From: Lumnitzera littorea
Lineage: Eukaryota; Streptophyta; Magnoliopsida; Myrtales; Combretaceae
DNA: 64,000 nt
Direction of reading: 5' to 3'
NCBI GenBank assembly: GCA_024138015.1
Contig: JAMXBB010000006.1
Coordinates: forward strand, 72,135,752-72,199,751
Part shown: positions 24,494 through 35,607 of the stretch, piece by piece
How the letters are laid out: each line of letters opens with the position of its first letter
Position numbering within the stretch: the first letter of the stretch is position 1
Position numbers and translations under genes: made by a program
The notes under the pieces: generated by a model
Database searches by the model: none
The model's input: only the letters and a program-made list of their open reading frames with translations
Told to the model about the DNA's origin: nothing

Positions 24494-24749
24494 TACACTT
24501 CGTACTTTTAGTCTTCCAACTTTATTACTTTTTCCAATTGATTCTTCAAACATTTTTTTTTTTAAATTCAGTCCTCAAATTTTTTGTAATTTCAAAAAGG
24601 ATTCATTTGTTAATGAAAAATCTAATGGCTCATTAACGGATGACTTTTTTGCAAACATGTAGAAAGTTTAAGAACTAAAATTGAAAATATAAAAGTTCGA
24701 AAACTCATTTAAAAAAATTGGCAAAATTTGAGGACTCTAAAAGTATAAT
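24494..24749 (-). mobile_element. MITE copy 2, same family as 23501 element, inverted
   Basis: Ends gtacttttagtcttccaac and the complement of ggactctaaaagtata match each other and the ends of copy 1. The centre (catttgttaatgaaaaatct ... cattaacgg) matches the reverse complement of the centre of copy 1, so the two copies point in opposite directions about 1 kb apart. Confidence 0.7.
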
Positions 24750-24865
24750 TTTTCCAAAAGAAAATAATAAAGGTTTGGATTAACTTTATTCTTTAAAAAC
24801 GATTCAATTATGAGCAATATATAGGCGGATCACAAGTTTACTTATATGTCTTATCAAATACACTT

Positions 24866-24940
24866 CATTGAGGGTATGAAACATAAAAGTAATAAAACCT
24901 ACACAGTTCCATTGCTTTTATGTACGACATTCTCAATAGA
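24866..24940. other. Imperfect hairpin, possible small MITE remnant
   Basis: attgagggtatgaaacataa (5' arm) pairs with a 3' arm whose complement is attgagaatgtcgtacataa. Over 27 bases about 20 are Watson-Crick pairs and three more are G-U. The loop is about 20 bases. Confidence 0.4.
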
Positions 24941-25193
24941 GGGTGATGCTACACTTTTTTCCTACAATTGTCCATTTGCTAGACCTTACTTGTTAACTTC
25001 ATAGAGTTCGCATTATTACTTACACGTTAACTTCCATCGAGCACCCTCGTATTTTCATGATGTCCCGAAAAAATTATCGACGTGCAATCAGTTCGTCAAC
25101 GAATTGTACAAAGCAGAAATGAGAATGAAAATAACCAACATTTTAATACGGTATAGCTAACATGCAAAATGAAAAATTTAATTGATTTTACGT

Positions 25194-25532
25194 CTAAATT
25201 TCGCGGAAGAATCCTCGTATTTTGTTTCCCGAGAAGTTATATAATTTAATACTGATAGTGGCGTGGTCGAAGTCAGCAAGACATTCCATCCACAACGTTA
25301 TTTGTAAAATTTGTCCTTTGAACAACGGTCTAGAATACGATAGCCGTGAGGGGAAAGTTGCAAATGGGTCAAACACTACGAAAGATTTAATTGAAAACCG
25401 TGTATTCTCCGAGAACACCGACCCCTTCGGAAACACATGATCAAAGGGTGATTCCGTTCTTAATTCCGTGTTCTCCTGTACAATGTTATAAGCATATATT
25501 TGAATATTTTCTTCTAAATAGCTTCTTTTCAT
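25194..25532 (-). CDS. Unassigned open frame, 112 codons
   Basis: The frame begins at ATG 25532 and is less AT-rich than its surroundings. The predicted product is mixed in composition, rich in F, S and R, without signal peptide or obvious membrane helix. The phrase VFSENT and a related ENTELRTE reflect short inverted repeats in the DNA (gtgttctc / gagaacac, 25400-25480). A 72-codon frame also runs on the other strand. No TATA box at a suitable distance and no known domain were recognised. It could be an exon remnant, a captured gene fragment or chance. Confidence 0.15.
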   Translation of the reverse strand: MKRSYLEENIQIYAYNIVQENTELRTESPFDHVFPKGSVFSENTRFSIKSFVVFDPFATFPSRLSYSRPLFKGQILQITLWMECLADFDHATISIKLYNFSGNKIRGFFREI

Positions 25533-26185
25533 TCCTATTTTGAGACAATATCAAAATTATTATGTCGTGAACCTTTTTGTAAATATTCAATTTTATACTT
25601 AAGGTTTAAAGTTATTAGAGGTCATTTCTATTCAACTTTTTACTTATTAAATAAATCTTCAATATGATACCTCCCATTACTTATAACTATATTATTTCAT
25701 TGATAAGTATTTGTTATGATATCTTTGTCAAGATAACAAAAAGTAGTAAATGTGATGGGTAAAATTTTGATTAAGTTCAATATCTACTAATTTCTAACTT
25801 AGTTATAAAATATGACAAGAGAAACTTTGGTTAGATATATAATATATAATAACTTTAAACTTTAAGCATAAAATTGAAAAAATACATAAACTACTATCTT
25901 TTTTTCTCTCTCTTTTTTATCAACTACACATATTAACTCTTTGGAAAGGGGAAAATCAAATATAATTTATCCTATTATAAAACCAGTTTCTTTGATATTA
26001 TCCCATTATATTTATTATATAAGAATATGAAGTGACGCGAGTGTATGCAAGCGTATGATTTTCTACATCCTGAACCATATACATGAAACAGTAGTCAAAG
26101 CTAGAAATTGGTAACTTGCTAGCTGGTCTAGTATTAAAACACGGCTGACAAGTTCTACATCTGAAGTCATGAAACGAAGTTGCCC

Positions 26186-26193
26186 TATAAATA
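26186..26193 (+). promoter_or_regulatory. TATA box of the secreted-peptide gene
   Basis: CCTATAAATAGG is a near-consensus plant TATA box 120 bp before the ATG. It predicts transcription from about 26216-26222 and a leader of about 85-90 bases rich in A and C, as is usual for plant genes. Confidence 0.7.
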
Positions 26194-26305
26194 GGTTCAT
26201 ACCTTGAACATGCTTCTTCATACATAAATCATTTCATCCATCACGTTTGCATACATATTGATATCTTCCCCTAACCCAAAACCCTTAAAAATACTAAAAG
26301 TTATC

Positions 26306-26644
26306 ATGAAGGCTCATACTACAGCTATAATACTAGTCACCATCGTCTGTCTTGTGACAAGAGTGCAACATCTTGAGGCATGTAGGTTGCTAGGGTTTAA
26401 CCGGCAAAAGGAGTGGAACAAGGAAAGTGAAAATACTCTATTCCTCATGCAATTTCAATCGCTGCAAAGGGGCAAAGTCCCTTCTCCCGGAAATAGCTGC
26501 GGGTTTACACCAAGCCGGCCAGGCGCACCTTGCCGGGACCACCCAAAGAAGACCCTTAATACAAGAAATTATGCCAAGCGACCACCATGTGGTTACTTCC
26601 CAAATGAGAAGGCTCAACGTGGGATTACAGGAGATAGTATATGA
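26306..26644 (+). CDS. Small secreted cysteine-containing peptide precursor, 112 aa
   Basis: The start is ATG 26306, the first after a well-placed TATA box; the frame is open further upstream but without ATG. Residues 1-25 form a signal peptide: MK, a hydrophobic core (about 7-18), then a likely cut after HLEA, leaving CRLL at the mature N-terminus. A polar spacer with W37 follows. At 52-76 comes a Pro/Gly-rich motif, SLQRGKVPSPGNSCGFTP... ending PGAPC, with Cys65 and Cys76 placed to form a disulfide. A basic tail contains Cys95. The layout (signal, variable spacer, short P/G/C motif) resembles plant signalling-peptide precursors, and the QRGxVPxxGxSxC pattern recalls uncharacterised secreted plant peptides; this comparison is from memory. 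It probably acts in the apoplast. No intron is seen. Its base composition is markedly richer in GC than its surroundings. Confidence 0.7.
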   Translation: MKAHTTAIILVTIVCLVTRVQHLEACRLLGFNRQKEWNKESENTLFLMQFQSLQRGKVPSPGNSCGFTPSRPGAPCRDHPKKTLNTRNYAKRPPCGYFPNEKAQRGITGDSI

Positions 26645-26912
26645 AGATAAATCATCGGAATATAAAATGGGTTTTTGATTTTACTTTTTCCTTTTCTTTC
26701 CATTCTTTAATATTGAAAGAATGATGTTTAAGAGTGAAGATTGCATGCAATAACGTGGGGATTCTAGGGTTGAAAAAAAAAAGTCAGATGTGCGAGGAAA
26801 ACTAGGGTTCATCTCTAGGAAAAAGATTCAATGGTCCATCTCTAGTGCTTAATTTAACGATTGATTTGTCTTCTTTTTTTTTTTTTTTTTTTTCCAAAAT
26901 GGAAATTTGAAT

Positions 26913-26920
26913 GTTAATAA
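26913..26920 (+). terminator. Possible poly(A) signal of the peptide gene
   Basis: ttaataaattt lies about 270 bp after the stop codon, downstream of a T-rich tract (26873-26895). It would be an acceptable near-upstream element, but the distance is long and other AT-rich signals are possible. Confidence 0.3.
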
Positions 26921-27179
26921 ATTTGTAATGCAAGATTTGAGTGTGCGCATCGTTTCTCTACAAAGAAAGCTGATAGAATGTACTTATGGTATTGTCAGTG
27001 GCGCCATCATTAGCGACAATATATATATTTAACTGAGGCCAATAACTGTGGGCTTATCATGATCTAATACTTGAAATTTGTAAACTAATCGTAAATTTAA
27101 TTCTTTAGATGAATTTTGGAGCAAGCTTGTTTTTCCATCCTCTTTTGGAGTAAATATGGGATACGTTTTAGGAGGAGAG

Positions 27180-27310
27180 GTTGGATTTACAGGGCATATG
27201 CAGGTTGCATTATAAGATGTATATTTTTCGAACTATATGATCGGAAAGATCTAAGGATCTCCGATCCATCAAATTACTGTTACCATACTCAACCGTGCGG
27301 TATTATGTGT
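27180..27310 (+). repeat. Dispersed repeat, copy A
   Basis: Phrases gggcatatgcaggttgcatt, aaggatct and ttactgttaccatactcaacc occur in the same order and similar spacing at 36130-36275. A short inverted repeat (gatcgga / tccgatc, about 27240-27266) lies inside. Origin unknown; copy B lies in gypsy leader sequence. Confidence 0.45.
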
Positions 27311-27415
27311 TGTACAGCTTTTATTTCTGAATAGGCTAAATTAGATACTAATTTTTATACTTTTTTATTTGTATACCTGTGCCTCTATTTCTATAGTTAA
27401 GGTAGCTGGGTTTTG

Positions 27416-27783
27416 CAAAATTAAGAAAAACTAAATTTATCAAGTCCAATTAACTCTAAACAAAGAGAAGAAAGCCATTGAAGAAGGAAAAAAAAACACA
27501 ATTGAAACCGACTCCGCTCTCCCAAATCCATAAACTCCTTAACCACAAATCCTCAAAAGAAGAGGAACTATTGCATTGCTAAAGACAATGTGACTAGATC
27601 AAAATTAAGAAAACCCAACTGCCTTAAGTCCAGTTAATTCTAAACAAAGAGAAGAAAGCCACTGAAGAAAGAAAAAAATCATAACTGAAGCAGACTCCCC
27701 GCTCCGAAATCCACAAACTCCGAAACCACAAATCGTGAAAAGAAGAGGAACTATTGCATAGCTAAAGACAATGAGACTCGAAC
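27416..27783. repeat. 184-bp tandem duplication
   Basis: caaaattaagaaaa starts both copies (27416 and 27600, 184 bp apart). Both continue with acaaagagaagaaagcca and agaagaggaactattgcat. Similarity is high over the whole unit, with scattered substitutions. A 90-codon minus-strand frame over the second copy is interrupted in the first, so coding is unlikely. Confidence 0.85.
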
Positions 27784-27899
27784 ATTTTGAAATACAAGAC
27801 CAATTCATCTCACAGAAATTTTTTAACATTTTGCGATATCCTTTTCTAACATCTTTTATGTTACTCTCTTTTAACACATAATCATATTTTCATGGTGTT

Positions 27900-28720
27900 A
27901 GAAGAAATGAGTTTAATAATTGAAACAAGTTTTGACAAAGCTTAAACTTGAGACCGGTTCAAAACCAACTTAGGATTAGAACAAAACCACTGGTTCATGA
28001 TTTAACTTCTAGTTGAACCTTGACCAGCTCATTTAAGGCAAGTTTTGGTTTGGTCACGAAGAACTGGCAATTCATGTCCTATGGACCCACCTAGAATTGT
28101 TTTTTTTTTTTCCCCCCCGATGAATTTTTTCTTTTTTTCTTTGTTTAACTTCATGCCAAAATTATTTGTATTTTACTTTCCTTGTAGAAATAATTTTTTT
28201 TGTCACATTTTATTTCTTACTTGGTATACTTGTAGACATAAATTATGTATACTAAATTGACCATATGTAGTTACACAACTCATTTTTGACAAGGTTAAAA
28301 ATACATAAAAGGTGAAGTAAGTATTCAATGGAAATTGACATAGATAATGAAATTATTTAAACTAACACTTACATTATGAAACTAGATTTGCCTTTGACCA
28401 GAAAAGGAAGAGAATGCATGCACAAGGAGACATAAAATATAAGAGCTATAGTTGTGAATACGACAACTCAATTTTTTTGTATTAACTAGGAAAAATTTTT
28501 TTTGCTAAGTGATACTCTTCATTGTGTTTCAATTTCTCATGGTTGACTAAATTTCCCATTGAGTAATTATCTCCTCTTCAATACAGGTTAAAGTAGTTGT
28601 AGTGCTTAATGTGGGCCATGTACATGCCATGTCCTTCCTTATTTAGAGCAAAATGGAAATGTTTGTCTACTCCTTTTTCATGAGTGTATAGAAGTATACG
28701 TGAGAGACCAATGCCTTGTT
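27900..28720. other. Non-coding stretch
   Basis: AT-rich, with GGTTC/GAACC phrases at 27950-28020 that again recall hAT-like non-autonomous elements. No defined ends or coding frames. Confidence 0.35.
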
Positions 28721-28724
28721 CACT

Positions 28725-29235
28725 TAGGATGAAATGGAATCCTATTCCTTCCTTATTCCTTATTATGGTGCTAACTTTGTCTTATGTTACTGAATTATAA
28801 TTCTATAGGAATTCTTATTGCTTAAAATCATATAATAAGGATTCTTTACTTTAACTAAAGAATTACAATTTCTTATAAAATTTCATATTTTTTTACCAAA
28901 AATAACCTCATCCCAATTTAACAACCACCAACATAGCCATCACCATTGTTGCCGCTACTACTGCCACATCTACTACTGCTGCCTACTTCAGCATGACCAT
29001 CACCATCATTGTTGTTGCCAACTACCTTCATCACTGCCACCACCACTATTAACGTTGCTTATTACTTTAGGGTTAGTTGAGAAAAAGATGGATCAAGGTT
29101 AATTTAGTCATTAATGTTCTATTATGATCTATTCTTAAATCATTTATAAATCCAACTAAAAAAAATAATAGGTATTACACCCTTATTACATTTCTTAGGA
29201 ATTCCAATTGTATTCCCCCTTCATTTCATTCAGTG
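28725..29235. mobile_element. Candidate non-autonomous DNA element with triplet-rich core
   Basis: Left end gatgaaatggaatcctattcc and the complement of the right end (gaatgaaatgaagggggaat) are similar, as in a common class of plant MITEs with GGAAT-type ends. The core (28925-29050) is a degenerate CCA/GCC triplet run. No convincing target duplication was found. Confidence 0.4.
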
Positions 29236-29559
29236 AAGTGAATTAGCCATAAGAGTTGGAAGTAGAGAATGAGAGCGAGTAATGTAAATAGAAGAGAAGC
29301 ATAAGGGTTAGATTTATAGAAATTCATGGAAGCTTTCTCATTTAAATCCTAGCTATCTCTTTATGTAAACAATAACTGCATTTTATCTTTCTCTCTTTCT
29401 TTTATAAGTGACAATGAATTGTCACTTTCATTTTCTACCTCCTTTTGCTTCCGTCCTTGTCTCTCTCTCATTCATTATTAATAGCAATAAGTCTCTTTCT
29501 ATCTTCTTTTCCTTCTTGTATGCACTCAAACAATAATTATGTATGCTCATATATCTTTG

Positions 29560-31653
29560 TTATAGGCCATAACTTCTACATTTATGGGGGTTAAGGAGGC
29601 CAAATAGTAGTCAAGAATGATGCTAGTGATGTTAAATGCCAATTCAACTATGACCATTGATGCTGGAGTGACAAGAGCCTATCGAGCTATGCAGCAGATG
29701 ATTAAGTATATCTTTTTGCATAACTTCCACCATTTAAGAATTTAGAAATCGTTAATGCTAATATTATCACTGAACTCAAAGTTAGTGTTGAATTAATACT
29801 AGAGCTTGCAATCTTTTAGACCTATGTCTCTTCAACTTCTCGGCTAACAATTGTTCCCTAGTAGAGGAGTAAATGAAATTAGTGGTGACGAGGGAGTAAT
29901 TATAGCCTAACCATTGTATACGTACGAAGAATATTGAAATAGCTTATTCATTTCGTATGTTGCTCGTTGAAGTTTGTTAGATACACTTATAGTATACATA
30001 TCTTAATTATTAAAGTGGTTGTCAATTATTTGATATTACATATTTAGCTAATCCTAAAGAACATCTATTTTACATGGTTAGTCTAAGATAGAAGCACTAA
30101 GGTAAATAGAAGGAATTTCTTTGTAATACTATAATCACTTTGCCCTTATGTCAACAACATAACTGTGGAGAATAGGGTTCCCACGTATATCAAGTAAAAC
30201 CGTAGTTATATTGATGGCTTCCATGGTGAAATAGTGCATAATGGGCCTATAAACTTGAGAAATGGTATTAGGAGCATCATTAAAAACTTTAAATACTTAC
30301 ACAAACTTATTACATATTTCCTAATCTTTTAGGTAGATTTTAATTTTGAGATTGTTTTGCAAATTAAAGTTACATAAAAGTTCTTTATAATTTACAATGC
30401 TTTGTAATATTTGGTACATTGAATTCCATCGGTGCTTCACATTGTTTTTAAATCTTTTTGTACCTTTTACCTTTTTGTAAGCAATAATCCCTCTACACTA
30501 TATATAGAACAAGTCTCTCGGTTAGTATCTTAACCGCTAATCTTATTAGTGATACTTTATATTCTAGACTCACCATTCCCCTTTTAACATGAAGATTTAA
30601 AATATGGCATGCACATCTGATATGGAAAAATGTTCCACCTAGTATGGGTTAGCATAGGTTTTTTATTTATCCATTGATGTAGTATTTGTATTAGCATTAT
30701 CAAAGCTAGTTGAAATTTTTTTTCTTGCCAAATGATACTCATCTAGTATAACATATATAATTACATACATTTCTTATGTCATGTATCTTTTGTTGAATAC
30801 CTTAAGGGTCAGTAGACTGTTATTAAGTTACCATTTATCATCCATCTAGTGATAGGTTATTCTCGTGTAATAATTTTCTTGCCATCTATTGATCTATATA
30901 TCCGCTCATATCAAAACTTACATATCTAAGGAGATAAACATAGCTCTTAGCTTCTGCTTACCTTTGTGCTATGATTCCTACTTGACTTTGCACATAGTTT
31001 TGGAATTGAAAGTATACAAGTTTGTATTCAATGTTTCTTATTCATGTCATAATCAAGACTTGCACTTACCTACACTCTAAGAGAGGTGCAAATTTGTAAT
31101 ATATTGTCCAAGGGCTAATTTTTGCTTCTCCATATGGTACCAAAATAATACCGAAGACTACAAATTACTAGCACATGCAATTTACTACTGAGATTTGTCA
31201 ATACCATATTGAGTAGGATGCTTCCTTTGCATGTAGCTTATTAAGGTACCGTACCCATCCCCTTTTACCATGCGTAACTCAAAGTGCAATAGTTGCAGTG
31301 CGAATGAGGATTCCCCTTTTCATCTACAACTTTGCTGAAATATTTAATAAACATATTTGACTTCGCAGGTTTATGGGGTTTACTTTGATCACCATGTTAG
31401 ATCTTTGGTATGTCCTCTCCTATAGTATCTTCAGCTTCTTCGTCCTCCATTGCCTCATCCTTGGCATGTAGCATTATGCTCTCGAACCTAGGAGCAGATA
31501 GAGGACTATCAAATACATATTCAATTTAGTCACTAGTGAAGTTGTAGTAGACATCATAATTCTCTATGCCAACAAATTGCTTGATTTTAACGTCTTTCAC
31601 TCTTCTTTTGCCAACCTTCTTACTAGAAGAAGAGCCTCAAAAAAAGCGATCAT
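29560..31653 (-). pseudogene. hAT transposase pseudogene (BED-finger, RICESLEEPER-like)
   Basis: Reading minus from ATG 31653 there is a basic region (KKVGKRRVKDVK) and an acidic tract. A BED zinc finger at about 31340-31230 reads CNYCTLSYAW and then MQRKHPTQYGIDKSQ after a frameshift. The hAT catalytic region is recognisable at about 30870-30560 (MDDKW; later SFDNAN and KTYANPY; then a decayed copy of the HxxxL segment). A TRWNS-like region near 30430 reads VKHRWNSMYQILQS. The C-terminal dimerisation domain at about 29765-29580 reads ILKWWKL, IARxALVTPAS, ELAFN and LDYYLASLTP. So the whole protein order of plant hAT transposases is present, broken by many stops and shifts. Terminal inverted repeats were not identified. 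Domesticated relatives exist in plants, but this copy cannot be translated. Confidence 0.8.
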
Positions 31654-32314
31654 TTGTTTTTCATAAAAAGTAGTAAAAAAATTTATTGTATAGCATGATA
31701 CTAAAGAGAGTAAAGTAGGATAATGACTAATTTTTTTTCCTAAAGAGAATCTCTATTTTTTTTTTTTTATTAATTAGCAGAAAAGAAAAAAAAAAAGCAT
31801 GCAATTAGGACAAAAAAAAAATTCACACAATAATGGTATAATTAGTATGGAAGCACAATATAGAGAGTAGCACATAATATTTGATTGTTTGTAGAAAACT
31901 AACAATAAAGTATTAAGATGGGAGTGAATGTGAGGGGGGGAAGAAGTGGATGATAGAAGCAGATGAATTTATATTGCACTGCCTTCATTCAATTGTCAAA
32001 TTTTGGTATGTTAATTGCTTCTAAAGTTTCTCACAATGCTCAAATTTTCAAAACATTCAACTTTTCAAAATGTTCAACTTTGAATTTCATCAATTGTATA
32101 TACTTATAACTACCTGCTGATGCTTCTCTAGGGTTGGATACATGGAGAGGCACCACAACGAAGCAAACCAAAAAACTAAAATAGGGAGGGGAAGGGGGGT
32201 ATTGGGGTTGGTAGGGGTAGTAGGGTTTAGCAAAGTCTGGGTAGCTATCGAATGGATATAATACATCACTCAATCTTATTAGGCCAACAATCTATCGGAT
32301 ATAATGTACCAATC

Positions 32315-33078
32315 TGAACTAAAGAGTCACTCACCACTACTCCTTGCAAAAGGAAATAGATAAGAGTTGAATGATAAATAGAACAATAAGGTTACTCAAG
32401 TGGTGAACAATTTCTGTATTGATTGGATGATTTTGTATGTACGAGAAACTAGAGGTTTATATACCCGTCCATCAGGGTTACTTTGCATGTATGAAAAGAC
32501 AAAAGGGTATTCTACAACTAGTTTATCTAAGACATACTAAAAAGGGTAAAAAAGACAAAGAATATTCAGTATAAAAAAGAAAGAATCATTCTGGAATACT
32601 ATATTACAAGACACGTATTGCTTGGCATCTGGATGAGAGAAATATAATACAAGGTAGGCAGAAATAGAGTAACGCTTATAGTCATGGGCTGGCCTTATGT
32701 GGACTAAGTCAGGGACAAATTAGTTCTTCTAAAAAGAAGTCAGTTTGATTCAGGGTCGGATGCTTGTGGTCAAATCGGGAGCTTGCCTCTACGACTCTTA
32801 GGCTGTCTCCTGGAATAAATTGTTGTTGTTGAATAGGGGTGAATCTGATGCATGTAAGGATTTGATAGTCAAGTTGGCATGAGATCCTCCAAGTGAGTCT
32901 TTGGAGTCCTCAAGCTCGGCTATGCATGATCAGTTAGAGGGGTTGATTCCTATCACCTACCTTGTCTTTCTCACTTGTACTGTGACTCTACGAAATTCTC
33001 TCTCTCTCTCTCTCTCATGCACACATAACATAATGTGTGGTTATGCAGGGTGTAGTCATTTAGTCATTTCCATAACAC
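32315..33078 (-). mobile_element. Candidate solo copia LTR, about 0.76 kb
   Basis: On the minus strand it begins TGTTATGGAAATGAC (33078). It has GTATATAAACCTC as a TATA box at about 32465 and ends near 32315, where TTGGTACATT follows, weakly like a tRNA-iMet primer site. No coding internal region follows on that strand, so it may be a solo or truncated LTR. A (CT)n run lies at 32997-33016. Confidence 0.4.
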
Positions 33079-33079
33079 C

Positions 33080-34985
33080 CACTTACTAAAGGCCATTGAG
33101 TTGGCCTACACAAATTGTCACCAAAAGGTGACTTTTAACCACCGCAAAAGCAGTAATGAATTCAATATGTAATTTATTATTATTATTTTATTTTATTTTT
33201 TTGTTTAGGTTGGACAGGTAGTTGAACTGCTACAACCCACTAAGCCTAGCCTAGGCTGGTTCATGAGACAAAACCGACCCTTTCCCAAATTTAAATAGGA
33301 GGTATATCTTTCAAAAAGGTGAATGAACAATCATATTCATGCAACTTTTGTGTTTTAAAGTTTTGTTTGGAACTTAAACTAGCTAAAATAACTTGATGGC
33401 ACCACTCCTATGTGCAAAACTAGAAAAGTCATCTTGTCATATCACGTTTAGGAGCAGAACTCCACTTAAATCATATCTTTCTTTCTTTTCCTTTAGTAGT
33501 AACAACACTTAAAATAACCAATGGTTTTTCTAATTTTGCAAAACTTAGGTATCTAAAATGAAAATATGTGAAAATATGAGAACCTAAAATGTAATTCACC
33601 ATTTTAAACATGCATAAGGGCATATATTTCTTTTTCCTTTTTTTTTTTGCCTAAATGAAGGTGTATATTTCTACTAGACACATTTGGAGCCTCTATAATA
33701 ATTTTAATGTAAAACTCTACAACATTAGTAGTTATTGATGTAACTTAAAATGCATCGTTTCAAATTTAAAGGAAAACATGCAATCAATCTAATATTAAGT
33801 TAACTTTTTTTCTTTGATGGGGGAGGTGAATTTGAACCTAATCTATCCTATTAGGAAACCAACATTTGTGCTACTAAGCTATAAGACCCTTGGTAGTAAA
33901 TTAACTTTATTGTTGCATAGCTTTATACCTTAAATAATCTTAGTAAAAGAAATATTCTCAAACCTTCTTAAATTTCCTTCAAATATTAACTTAAATTTAG
34001 CTATCACTAGTTTTCTAACTTTTAGATCTATCTTTAGATTGATGCCCTTCTTTTATCTTGTAATGTTTTTCTTTTTTATTTTATTTGTTGGTCCTAAAAT
34101 ATATAGTTCATTTTTAACTATTTGGCAAATTCACAACATCATATTTCCAGAGCATCCCTTTTTAACTTGTAAAAACAATAAAATTTAATCTACTTTGTAA
34201 TCCTTGGGCAATGTAAAATATTTTTTCTTTTTGTTAAGCAATTTAAGTGCACAGTAACTTTGAAAGGTTCTCGTAAAGGCATACAATAGTTACTGATGAT
34301 TTATGTTATGCCATTTGAAAGGGTGCTAATGAATTCTAAGTTATCATTTTCTTTTTAATCCTTTGTTAATCATAAAACACATAATTCTCTCATAACATGT
34401 TTATTTTGCAAAATGGAATAAAGTAAAAATAAAACTATAAACTTTAAACAGTATAATAGAAAAAGTCATGCTTATTTCTTATAGTTCATTTAAAGCCTCA
34501 TGTGTAGATTTAGAAATATATTATAGATGACCTAAGTTTAGCTACTCTTTATTAATCCTGCAAAAGAAATTACAATTTCTCTTTTCGTAGCAAATGATAA
34601 TTTTGTGAAATAATTATTTAGCCAACAAAATGAAAAAATAAATCTACAGTAAAGAATATTATGCTCTACTCTTACAAAGTCAATGAAAATGCTCTAAAAT
34701 TATTTGATGTGATAAATTTGATGACAACATAAACAAAATTAAGTTATAAACAAATCTATATAAAGACGAAATAACCCTTAGACATACTTTATTATATGGA
34801 ATATGTTGATACAAGTGGTTAGAAAGTGAATGACATTGCATCATGCTCTAAGACACACATTGGTGACTCTCTCTTTTTTTTTTTTTTCTTTTCCATTTGG
34901 AAGGTTAATTAGTTAGTAAAGCAAAATGGAGTCTATGTTTTTTTTTTACAAAACCATTACATTGAACAAGGTTGATGGAATGCCC
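33080..34985. other. Non-coding AT-rich stretch
   Basis: No frame, LTR pair or TIR seen. At 33826-33898 a tRNA-like phrase occurs (see rejected items). Confidence 0.5.
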
Positions 34986-35074
34986 TTATAATAGTCTAAC
35001 TCACACTTTTGTTAGCTAAATAACTTAGGCTAATAATTGTAGGCTCATTGATAAGAATCAACCTACGACGATCC

Positions 35075-35158
35075 CTAAGTCGATGCTGACCTATTCTAAG
35101 TTGAGGTTGTCCTATCCTAAACCGAGGCTAACCTATTCCAGACTGAGGTTAACCTCCC
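35075..35158. repeat. 21-bp tandem repeat, 4 copies
   Basis: ctaagttgaggttgtcctat and variants repeat at 35075, 35096, 35117 and 35138 without gaps. Confidence 0.85.
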
Positions 35159-35599
35159 CTATTCAAGGCCATGTTGATACTAGAAGGTTGAGAGGCGAAA
35201 AAGAAATAACTCGACATCAGATTTGTCATCTATTGAGAAGCCAAGGGACCAGATAGCCAAGGACCTCAGTCTAAAGAACAACTCAACATGGTATGAGGAA
35301 ACTAGTGTCAACCAATCCTAAAGCTTGGCAACTATGAGCCGACCTTACAGGAAGCTTGGCTAACCACTATAAGACCTCAGCAACTCTTACTCGAACTAGG
35401 ACATCCAACTGCCTACCTTAGCTAGTTTGAATCATACTCATTCCAGGATAACTCGGATGACCCATATGCTAACCTCCTTATTAAGCACACAGTTTTGTAC
35501 ACTTGTAAATATTTTCCTTTACTTTAGTTGTAGGCCTACTTTAGGATTTAAGGCCTTGTACTCTGTTTATGTTTTTGCCACTAAGGTTTTAAGATGTAT

Positions 35600-35607
35600 T
35601 ATAAATA
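35600..35607 (+). promoter_or_regulatory. TATA box of the candidate gypsy LTR
   Basis: gtatTATAAATAgtaac, followed 30-40 bp on by a typical LTR leader. Confidence 0.45.

Noticed and set aside
26427..26678. 83-codon frame overlapping the peptide gene in another frame
   Set aside because: No ATG context or signal peptide; the other frame explains the locus better.
33826..33898. tRNA- or SINE-like phrase (gaatttgaacct, later a 'ccaacatttgtgctactaag' segment)
   Set aside because: It recalls a degenerate B box on the minus strand, but no cloverleaf can be drawn and no A box or poly(A) tail is present.
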